Shown here piece after piece: positions 51,801-61,987 of a stretch of 64,000 nucleotides of DNA. The notes below the pieces were generated by a model. It was not told the origin of the DNA and made no database searches. It saw only the letters and a list, made by a program, of their open reading frames with translations. The first letter of the stretch is position 1; every line of letters begins with the position of its first letter. The position numbers and the translations under genes are program-made. The stretch is from Pipra filicauda (taxonomy: Eukaryota > Chordata > Aves > Passeriformes > Pipridae), in NCBI RefSeq assembly GCF_003945595.2, contig NW_024104313.1:372001-436000 (forward strand), written 5' to 3'.

Positions 51801-53761
51801 GCTTCAGAATATAAACAAGTGCACTCAAAGCACAGTGCCCTTAGTAGTAGGATGTAGTGGAAGAAGCTGCTTAAAGTAAGAATTTGAAAAATCAAGGCGA
51901 TTTTTAAACTTGCTAATATTGCAGTGCTGTGGTCCTATGGCACAGTCCAAAGTGGCAGCTGGGAGCTGAGCCCTGCCTTGCCAGTGCAAGGAAGTAAACA
52001 CCTCGCAGCTTGGGCTGTCAGCAAGGCAGGGGCAAAGGAGAAGAGCAGGGTGTTCATAAATGGCCGGCTGTTTCTCTGCAAAATATTGAAGAGTGGCCAC
52101 TGATTCTTAAGTGTCTTCCATAGCATTAATTTTAAATTTTAGCTGTTACACTTCAGCTGGGCTCATGTAGAGGTCTCTGATAAAAAGAAATACAGGAGCT
52201 GAGCTCTCACCCAGAACAGATAGCCTCATATCCTTTGAGAAAATGTTTTTACAGATGCGAGATGAGGTCACTGGCAGGATGGTATTGGAAACATTGCACT
52301 AGGGCCATATAAATTGTACCTGATGTGGAGAGAAAAGGTGTTTTGTTCTTAAGCCCTTAACTTTCACGAGCTGCTTTATACACATAGTTATCTTTTTTGT
52401 GTTGATGATGTTTTTTCTTGTCTTTTTAAATAAAAATGCTCTATGTGAAAATGCATCTTTGAGGCTGAAAATATAAGAAAGTAAGACAGTTAGAAAATAT
52501 TCTGTGATGTTATTGAAGTGACCTTATTGCTTTCCTTTTCACTCCATCCTCTTTTTTTCCTGAAATAAAATTACTTGAACAAGATAACCTCTTGTATCTT
52601 TATAGAAAAATGTGACCTGCTCAGTCAGTTGCCTTTGCAGAGCTCTCTTAGCTTGGGGACAGAGAAAAGGAAAAATGACTGCATGTAAGACTCTAGATTT
52701 GAGGTCAGCCATTGTGGCTGATGAATTTAACAGAATTATGTACAGCATTTTCCTCCCCATCCTCCTTCTGATCAAGTGATCCTGAGTAGAAGGAATAACC
52801 AGATTAGGGCTTCAACGTGACTATTTGCATTAATGAGCCTGTATGTGCAAGTGGAACGAACAGCCTAGCATTGGCAAAGCTCCAGAGGCCCTAAATCAAA
52901 AACCAGAGAAAGGCAGAGAGGGAACAAAAAATACTGTATTCACACACAAGCTATTGGGACAAATATTTGCGCGGTTGTGTCACTGTGGGATGTTTATGAT
53001 AAAATAATCCTTTTCAGCTCTCCCACCCTAATAACTGTGTGCAGGTTGTCATGGAACAAATTCTTGACTCAACTAATTTATTTTTTTCAAGATAAAGATA
53101 TTTTCTCAGTGTGGCACAAAATTCCTAGGGCCATTTGAAACAATAAGCATATTTTCCACATTAACACACAGAAAAAATACTGTTGCATAGCACAGCCAAA
53201 GTCCAAGCAAGGCTTCTTACACATGATGTGTATAAGTAATAAAACTTCTGAGCTGTGTTGCTGTTTGTATGCGTGTGTGTGCTGTGTGGCAGCCCATTTA
53301 TGCATTTTCCACTGTGCTGGAGCTTACATCACTGTCGTATTAGTCTAAGCAGAATAGAGCAGATTGTTTATTTTGGTTGAGCTCTGCTTCAGGCTGTAAC
53401 ATCAAATGTAGCTCCTAGAGTGACAAATTCCAATTGCAGTGTCACAGATTAAACAAGGGTACAGAGGAGCCCTGCAAGCGGTTTTGTTTCTCATGGGAGT
53501 GAAAGGATACTGTGCTTGCTAAAGTTAGTATATACCATCCCAACATGAACAAAATAAAATAATCCTCTCTTATACCTCTCTTCTGTTTAAATAGTACATT
53601 GCCCAGAACCCAGAGCCCTTTTGCACACTCTTCAGATTGGGGTTACAATATTCAGTTATATTTAGTTGTCTTTTATTAATGAACAGTGCAATTCTGCACT
53701 ACTTTTATGACCTACTGTAATTTTTAGCTTTATGTGTTCTACTGTATTGTAATATCTTATT
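48894..53761. other. Unique AT-rich noncoding stretch
   Basis: No gene recognised. It contains a low-complexity AACC/A-rich patch (49212-49290) and a short (AT)n near 49477-49490. A patch at about 52800-53060, with an octamer-like ATTTGCAT next to TAAT, is listed as a weak regulatory candidate. Confidence 0.62.
49212..49290. repeat. A-rich (AACC)n low-complexity repeat
   Basis: Runs of A alternate with AACC units, including four consecutive CCAA units near 49242-49258. The 60-65-codon minus-strand frames across it are low-complexity artefacts. Confidence 0.9.
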
Positions 53762-53857
53762 CACAAAATCACAGACTCAAAAATTGGTTGAGGTTAAAAG
53801 GAACATTCGGAGGTCGTCTGTTCCAGGCCCTTGCTCAAGCAGGATCATCTAGATTGC

Positions 53858-54449
53858 TCAGACCATTTCCAGGTGGCTCTGGAATATCTCCAGGGATGGA
53901 GACTCCGCAAATTCTTTGGGGAACCTGTACCAGTTCTTGGTCATCTTCATAGTAAAAATGTTCCTCGTTATGTTTAGACAGAAGCTCCTGTGTTTCAGTT
54001 TGTGCCCTTTGCCTCTGGTCCTGTCACTGAGCACAACAGAAAACTGCCTGACTCCATCTTCTTTACACCTTCCCTTCAGATATCTGTACATTGATGAGAT
54101 TCCCCTGGAGCTTTTCTTCCTCAGGATAAACAGTCCCAGCTCTTTTAGCCTTTCCTCCTATGAGAGATACTTCAATCCATTAATCATTTTAATGGCCTTT
54201 TTTGTGGAATCTTTCTAGTAACTCCATGCCTTTCTTGTACTGGACAGCACAGAACTCAACCCCGCATTCCAGGTGTGTTTCATCAGTGCTGAGTAGAGCA
54301 ATAGGATCAACACCCCTCCTAATGTAGTCCACAATATCAATGGCTATCTCTGTGGCAAGAGACTGACTCATGTTCAACTCAGTGTCCACCAGGAGCCCCA
54401 GGCGCTTTTCTGCAAAGCTGTTTTCTTTCTGTTTGGCTCCGATCATATA
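53858..54449 (-). pseudogene. CR1 ORF2 C-terminal region, broken
   Basis: Two minus-strand frames follow the ORF2 order. The first (54189-54446) has RLGLLVDTELNMSQS and a degraded counterpart of the [13 protein letters not shown] block (THLECGVEFCAVQYKK). The second (53858-54091) has YRYLKGRC, LSDRTRGKGHKLK and EFAESPSLEIFQSHLE. A frame change and an upstream gap separate them. No catalytic motif survives, so this is a relic without activity. Confidence 0.88.
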
Positions 54450-54774
54450 CTGGTGCCTGGGGTTATTCCTTCTCAGGTGCAGGACTTTGTATTTTTGCCA
54501 TATACATAGGTCTTACGTGTTGCCTTTGACATCTCAACAGATTCAATTCCAAGTAGTCCTTGGGTTTCCTAGCTGAATGCTTGGGCAGTGCTTCCATATT
54601 CCTTTCATGTTATCTGATCCTGATTCCACTTTCTATAGACTCTTGTTTTATGTCTCAGTTTTCCTGATAGCTCCATGTTCATCCATGAGGGCCTCCTTGT
54701 ATTTTTGCATGACTTTCAGCATTGAGATGGACCACTGGAGCTTAGAGAAAGTGATCCTTCAATATTAACCAGCT

Positions 54775-54966
54775 TTATTGGACCTCTCTTCCCTCCAGGG
54801 CTTTATCTAATGGGACTTCTCCAACTAAATCCTTGAAGAAGCTGAAGTCTGCTCTCCTGAAGTCCAGGGTTGTAATCTTGCATTTTGTTCTACTTCCTCC
54901 TTTCAGGATCCAGAATTCCACTGTCTCATGGGTACTGCAGCCAAGGCTGTATATTGCACTGCACAT
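54775..54966 (-). pseudogene. CR1 ORF2 endonuclease C-terminal fragment
   Basis: The minus-strand frame reads YSLGCSTHETVEFWILKGG, then ITTLDFRRADFSFFKDLVG, then VPLDKALEGREVQ. This is the last part of the CR1 apurinic-type endonuclease domain, which nicks target DNA in intact elements. The usual SDH catalytic triplet is STH here, so the key aspartate is lost. The N-terminal endonuclease part is absent upstream. In the sense direction the next bases (54774-54720) continue the CR1 linker weakly. Confidence 0.87.
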
Positions 54967-57316
54967 GGTTTATGTGTGGGGTGATTAAGTGTCACCTCTA
55001 CTGTGGAGCATTAATATTACCATCAGAAAACATTTGAACATTTACTTCTCAGAAACAGGTACATTAGCCTTATCTCAGCTAGACTTTTCTACAATATCCA
55101 TGACAGATAAGAATAGTGACCTTTTAGAATATAAGATGGTTATACAAATAACTGTAGCAAATAATAAAAGCAAGTGAATTGAATAAAATGGCTAGGTATG
55201 AGTTGCTCAAACTTTTTAGGTGTCCTCTTTGCCCGTTTCAAAGACAGGTATTTTTGTAATAGGTGTCCTTTCATCTTATCTTTAAAATGTGCACTGCCGT
55301 TACCTGTAACACCTGACTGAAGATTTTGTCCTCCTTAAGACTGGTCCATTAACATGTGCTATTTTTATGGCAATTTCCCAGTTGTTCCACTTGTGACCCA
55401 TTATTTGAGAAACATCATGAGAGAGTTGCAGGTACCTTGTTTACCAGAAAATTTTGATCTCCCACTGGTTTTACAGCTGACTACGGTTTCACTGTCCTCA
55501 GTATGTAGTCAGTTACAATTAATGCAGAACTAAGCAAAATTAAAATTAGACCCCATCCTCTGAGTACAGATAAGAATCTCGACAAGGTTGCTGGAGCTCT
55601 TCACCTTTCAAGGTACATAACAAATGTCTCCCATGCAATTCACAGCATGTACAGGATGTTGAAGGTCATGTGGGCATCTGTAGCTTTTAAAGATGTACAG
55701 CTTCATTTCCACCCCCCAAACTCTCCCACACACCCTCCAACAGTTTGTATTTAAAGCATAACCAACCTCATCATCCAGGTAAACAAAAGACCTTATTTCA
55801 TACAGCTTCTCAAAAATTGAATATTAAAAAGTAAAAAGTTTCTTGGTAGTTAATTGAATGTAAAATTAAATGTGAATAACACTGAGAAGAAATCCTTTGA
55901 CACTGTACAACATGCTGTGTTTATCATAAATGAATTTAAAGCTGTTACCAATGTGTTTCTAGAAAATTGGAGTTTGTTCAGTAAATACAGAATCAGTCTA
56001 ATAAGAAAAGTGTCATGTAGCATCACTTTCATGGCAGGGTCGTCTTCTTTTGTTGGAATAGATTCCTGGCCCCAAAGAAACTCAAGATCATAAAGCTGGC
56101 CTTGATTTGAAAACAAGAGGTGAAGGTAGAACTACAGAGCTGTTGAAGGAGGAATCTGGAGGATAAAGAGAGAAAAAAAAGTAAATAGTAGAGAATTAAT
56201 CTTGGAGGGAAGCGGAGTTGTTGCAGGGAGTGCTTCATTTATTCAAATGATGGAAGAACTAGCTGCTGGAAGCGTTGTATCGGTCAGTGGAAGATGCAGG
56301 AAAATATCTTTTAAAAGAAAATAGTTACAAATGCATGAAATAAACAACTAGCTAACCCTGTGTTTAGATCTCTGTAAAGTGGAGTAAGTAAATGTACAGA
56401 CACAGAAAGAGGAGCAAAGACTGAAACTGTGACTAGGGGCATGCAAACAAAATTCTTCATGCTTTTTATATGCATGTATTTAATTGTGAAGTTCATGATT
56501 CTATATTTTCAGTTCTTCTCTCTGTTACAAGTAGTTGATGTTGGAATCACAATGCCTCAGCAGAGATCAGGGATATTTTTTCTGTTGTCAGCTGACATGT
56601 CAAGGTGGTTTTTTTAGCTGTTATGTTCACAGAGTGCAGGACACAGATATTTCTACACTTCTGTCACTTCATGTTTAACTTTAAAAGGAATATGTGAAGC
56701 GGAATTGGAAGATATGTAAGCAGCTGACATGTCATATGCACTTGGAAATGTGTCCTGAATACTAACAGTGTTGCTTCTAATCCGATAAACCTCACCCCGT
56801 GTAACAAGGCTGTCTGTAGTGAGGCCAACCCTCAAATAAAAAGGTCCTTTACACAAGTACACTGAAACCCTGTATAGGCACTATTTATAAAACCTGTGTC
56901 GCTCCAGTGCTCAGCTGAGCACGTGTGGTGTGGTGATTCAGAGCGCCAGGAGGCTGCTGCGTTTCTGATGCCACAAGACAAGGAAATGTCATTGACTTCT
57001 CACACTTTGCCAAAGCAGGCTGGGGTTCAAGGGCAGCTCTCTTCAATAGCTCATGTTTAGAAACAGAAGGCAAACCTAATGAATCACACATGGCTGAACG
57101 GATCACTGTCAGGCTAGCTAATGTAAGACAGAGTGGGAAACATAATTGCTACCTTACATAATGGGGAATGTGTGAGTCAGTTTTGATAAGAATTGGCCCG
57201 AATATTCTTGGGAGGATTAATCATCCTCACAGGGTTTGGCAGTTTCTGGAAGAGCTTTGTATTGAATCCATACACTTGGATTGATGACTATTCCTAGTAA
57301 TTGTCATTTCAGGGAT

Positions 57317-57410
57317 TGTATTTGTTTTGGTTGGTTTTGGTTTTTGGTGTTTTTTGTTGGGTTGGTTGGTTTGGGGGTTTTGGTTTTGGTTTGTTCATTT
57401 GTTTGTTTTT
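57317..57410. repeat. (TTTGG)n/(GGTT)n low-complexity repeat
   Basis: Imperfect GGTT, TTTGG and TTTG units extend over about 90 bases. The 70-codon frame that crosses it is rich in F, G and W because of the repeat and is not a gene. Confidence 0.9.
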
Positions 57411-60400
57411 TCCTTCTCGGTCTGCACATTGCCTGCAGGGTATGAAGTTGCCACAAAGGAGGAATGAAGCAGAATCAGCTCCAGTACCTGTTAGTCAAAG
57501 ATGTAATTGCTAGGAAGCCTGGCATGGATGTAGTACTGTGAGCATCCTAAAAATGGTGCTTTATTGCACTTAAAGCTTTAACTTGGCTGATGAACTTTTA
57601 TTCTCTCTGTTTCTAAACTCTAAATAAGGCCAGGCAGAGCATAGCAGTGAGATTCACTGGCCTTAACCAGTGCCCCAAACCCCTGAATAAGTAGTATGGA
57701 AAAGATTTTTATTGTGATGTTTGGAGTGGAGGGTTTTACAGATAAGGAAGTTTGGGTAAAACTTTTCTAAGTTAATTTTATTTCAGAATTGAAATTGCTG
57801 TCATCCTCCCCTTAAAAATGCAAATATGTCCAATAAATGCTAAAGCAGAATGTTTTCCATATAAAATAAGCAGATGTACAGGTGCAAACATGTTTTCTAT
57901 ATGCAGCTGCTGTGTAATTAATTTTTTTTAGATGTTATTAAGACACCTGGTCTGCTCCTGTCAATATAAGATACTATTTTTCACACAGAGTTATATCTTT
58001 GTAGTTATTCAAAGATGTGTAAGACCAAATTGTGGTCAGATACAGTAAATGACATTTTAGCAATTGATTATAAGCAAACAGAATCAGATCTAGGAAAGAA
58101 GTGGCAAGTCTTAACTTTTCTAATAGTCATTTTGGAAACTTAACTGCCAGTGCTCTGTGTAGTTTTTTCATTGCCCTCATATAATTTTTCTTTTGCAGAC
58201 TGCAACCAAATGCATTTCTGTCATAACTTCAGAGAAACAGCACCAAATTTCTACCAGATTCAGTCTCTGCTTTTGTGTTAATCAAAGTCTATGCTATGTT
58301 CATCTGTTTAGAAATAAATGGGGCTGAGCTCAAGACAGCACCCTATCTCTCAAAGAAAGCATAAATCCTCTGCATGAACTACTTTCAAATACATGACATG
58401 ACAACGAGAGGAGGATGTATGACTTAGACAAGTTTGTTCTCTTACTGTCCCCACTTGTTAACATAATTTGCACAGCTGCATTTTTACGTGCCCTCCAATT
58501 CTCATCACTGAATTTCAAGGTTTTCTTCATCATTACCAGAAAAGTTTATGTCTTTGTGAGACTAGAGTTTGACAGTAAATGATATATATGCTAGAAAATA
58601 CATGAATTTAAATTATTTAAAAATTAAATATCAAAACTCTATTGACATTTTCTCTCTGAATATTGTCACATGTAAACTCAGTAATAGTGTAGTTGAATAA
58701 TGTTTACATGAGCCATGTACATGAGTTGTAACTTAGAATATGGAATTTAATATCCCATAGAAGTTTTTGCAGTTTATTCTGTGAATGGAGCTATCCACCA
58801 TGCGGCCTTTTAGGTTGTTTTGAAACATATCAAAGGAATGAGACTCACTTCATAGTTAAAGCTTTTTCTCAGCATCTCTAAGGGTTTCGAACCAGGAAAT
58901 CTGCATTCATGTATTCCAGTTTTTTCCCCTTATTTTATCTGACAGAATCTACAGACTGCAGTCTACCAAATGTACTTTTCTCTTGATTACTAACACAAAA
59001 ACACCCCTGTTTATTTTTTACCATGCACAATCTTAATCTCAGAGGTTATTTCTGCATGGCATCTAAAGTAAAAACCAAAATCCAATCAAGTAATTTCCCT
59101 TTGTCCTGATTTGTTTGGTGTTTTTTTGAAACAAAGTAGGTAAATGTCATTCTCTTTTAAGCAATGATGATTTTTTAAGAACTTATGACTATAAAAACTC
59201 TAAAAAATATACCATGGAGTACAGTTTTCATATATAATATTTGAAATTATTAGAAAAAGTACTTTAGTATGAATGTTTCACTTAATAGTAAAGGATAGGG
59301 ACTGGTGAGTGATCTAATTTCCAATGTTCATTGGTAAATACCAAGGTGGGGTTACATTTTTTTCAAGTGCTGTTCTATAATTTGAAACAGAGAAAATGCA
59401 GGAATTTCAGAAACATTTCTATTGGGAAATGTTTGTTATTTCAGCCTACATTTTGAATTAAGTGATGCTTTCTTGTTTGTTTGTTTTGTCAGTATGTTTT
59501 GAGTAATAATGTATCTCGCTTTGTTCCCTGAACAAAAGAAGGAGCAGGAAGGGTTTTGTCACAGAGTCCAAATGTATTCCTTGGACACATTTTAGTGTAC
59601 AGATTCTTAGGGCTCAGCCAGCTGTTAGACCCCATATACAAACATACTCTCTTTGTCATTGTAATGGAAGGAATCCACCATTTGTAATGAAAACTTCCTC
59701 TGTATAGTTTATGGTTTTATTAGCCTATGAATAGGTGGACCATGAAGTTAAGTAGTGATATTATCCATAAGCGTTGCAGGGCATCCCCAGGATATTATAT
59801 CACGTGTTAAATGAGTTTTATTTATTTATTACTATGTAAAGTATTGGTTTCCTTGTTTTCCATTCTATTTCCTTACTCTTTTTACTACTCCTTTTTTTCC
59901 GATAGCTAGACTGTAATCCAGACCCCACCTCATATGCAGCTAGATATGGTGTGTCAAGGGAGTGGTCAAAAGAAAATTTAAGGTAAAAGAAAACTTGCGT
60001 TAGTAAATGCCCATTAATATTTTTGAATTTATCTTTCTTATTCTTTATTTCTCTGAAATACTGGGATATGTATCAAATTTCTACCTATAATCTGTCTTCT
60101 CTCCCGAGACCAGGTTACTTCTTCTAACAGAGAGAGAGTGTAACAGAAGAGTCAGTATGAATAATCTCTGTGGGAATGACCTAGGTGTTCTGGGATAGAC
60201 ATGAGATGTGAAAACTATTCATTAGTGCTGACAATTGTGGCTATTATATAGTATCCAAGAAAGTTGTAGATTTTGCTTGCTTTGTCCTCTTTAAGCAAAT
60301 ACTCAGTGAGGACAAGGAAGAGGTAAGATGAAAAATCCATACTTCTTTTCCCTCACCATTTGTCAGTCCATGTAAGTAGCTAAGTGTGAGGTAGGCAGTA

Positions 60401-61070
60401 AACTGTTTCATCAAAGCAAGGGAAAGTTGGACCAAAATGAAGTATTAGTGATGCTTCCCGAGACACATGCCCTTTTGGACACACTCTTTTTCCAGCAAGT
60501 GTCTTCATATAAGTTCTGTGACATTCACTATTTAATTAACTAAAAACCTCTTCTGCTTAAAGAACAGAGGAAATGCCACCACAATTTTTTTCTTACAATG
60601 TGTTTTCTTCCATAAGTCAGTTCTTGTTGGCATCACAAACAGCTTCCACAGGATTTTCAGAGATGATATTGTAAAACAGTATTGTGAATACCCTTTCTTC
60701 CATTCCTGCAATACTGGAGGTTGACATGCAGGGAAAAGATGGAGGAGGTTAATGAAATTTAAACATGGAGTTGCATGCATGTTTGGGCATTTAAATTCCA
60801 CAGGTGTGACAAAAGGCCATAATAAGATCAGAAACAAAAATTCACAATATGAATATGACATAAAGAAGCCATCTTCACTGCTAGTATAATTTTCTAGTGG
60901 ACGTCGCAAACTATTTTCTTCAGATTTTTAAGGATAATTGACTACTTTGTACACTTAAAATCTGCCAAGTCAGAATGCTTTCTATGAGACTTGCTAGCCC
61001 AAGGCTTGCTCTTCTTCCCTTTGAATGGAGATGCTGATGTAGAAAGTGTTCTCTGATAATTGCACCCTCT

Positions 61071-61139
61071 TATGTCTTTCTTTCCTCTCCCCTCTTCTCC
61101 CCTTCTCTCTTTCCTTTTTTCCCAATCTTTTTTTCTTTT
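61071..61139. repeat. Polypyrimidine tract
   Basis: About 65 bases are almost pure C/T (CTTTCTTTCCTCTCCCCTC and similar). Such tracts can form triplex (H-DNA). The Lys/Arg/Glu-rich minus-strand frame through it is a by-product. Confidence 0.9.
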
Positions 61140-61952
61140 ATATATGTTAAGGAATACAATCCAAAAGGTCATGCTCCGGGGTGTATTTTCAAAGCTAACT
61201 GGAAGGGAATAACTGAAATTTACACAGTGGTGACAGACTGTATCCAAAAGTCCTGGTCCCTCCTGGAGTCCCAGGGAATGAAGAGTATAATATGATAACA
61301 TGCCTTAAGATTATATCCAATGTTCTTTTCCAGTGGCATAAGAACATTTGCTGACAATGTTAATTTTACTAGCATAACTGTAGAAAGTAAAACCAAATAA
61401 GGTTTCAATTCTTGAAAGAAATCAATGGGACTTCAGTAGATCCAATGGGACCAATCAGTAGAATAAGAAGCCATTAGGGTACAAAGGCATTTTGGCATTT
61501 TTCATTTATTCATTCTTGATTCCTGAAAGATCACATGGTGTTGCTTGTACAGGTCGAGTTAGCTCTTCTTCCTCTTGTTGTGATATCCTATCATTCTCCC
61601 AACTTCATTAGTTGCCTCTAATCTGTCAAACTCAAGTATCTCTAGTCAGAAAGTTAGGAGCCTGTGAAAGGAAGGATCCTTGGGCAAACTGCTGTAGACT
61701 GTCAGGGATATACAGTTTTGACTGTGCTGCTAAATGCTGGGTGCTGCCTCGGGGCATAGGAAAATCTGCTGTGAGCCAGCTGAAATCCAGGGAAGCGTGA
61801 AAGCAGCATTTGCCAGCCTTGGGTAGCAAAAGCTGAGGGTACAAGTGACATGGGTTTGGGAGGTCACTGCGTACAAAAGAGCCAGTATGGATGAATTGAT
61901 TCACAATAAGCTGGAGGTCAGCAAGCTATAAAGGGTAACCAGCAAGCTAACC

Positions 61953-61987
61953 AGGGCTTGGGTTAGGGCAAGGGCTTGGGTTAGGGC
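61953..61987. repeat. Two-copy 18-bp G-rich repeat with telomere-like GGGTTAGGG
   Basis: AGGGCTTGGGTTAGGGC occurs at 61953-61969 and again at 61971-61987, separated by one base. It contains GGGTTAGGG twice but not a run of TTAGGG units. Confidence 0.85.

Larger units (their letters stand above)
53762..54966 (-). mobile_element. CR1 LINE with internal deletion, minus strand
   Basis: In the sense (minus) direction the element starts inside the endonuclease domain at about 54966 and continues through the end of that domain at 54775. After only about 300 bp it reaches the RT C-terminal region (from about 54449), then the ORF2 C-terminus (53858-54091) and a degraded 3' end at 53762. In intact CR1 these parts are separated by the linker and the RT fingers and palm, more than 1 kb. 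The core of the polymerase is therefore missing. It is either an internally deleted derivative or two adjacent CR1 insertions in the same direction. Many stops show that it is old. Confidence 0.88.

Noticed and set aside
52539..52775. 78-codon minus-strand frame ending in a protein-like TFFYKDTRGYLVQVILFQ
   Set aside because: Looks plausible by eye but matches no family known to me and has no exon borders; not enough to call.
57301..57513. 70-codon plus-strand frame rich in Gly, Phe and Trp
   Set aside because: Product of the TTTGG repeat, not a protein.
58883..58893. tRNA B-box on the minus strand (GGTTCGAAACC)
   Set aside because: The flanking bases do not form a T stem and no A-box lies at the right distance, so it is neither a tRNA gene nor a clear SINE.
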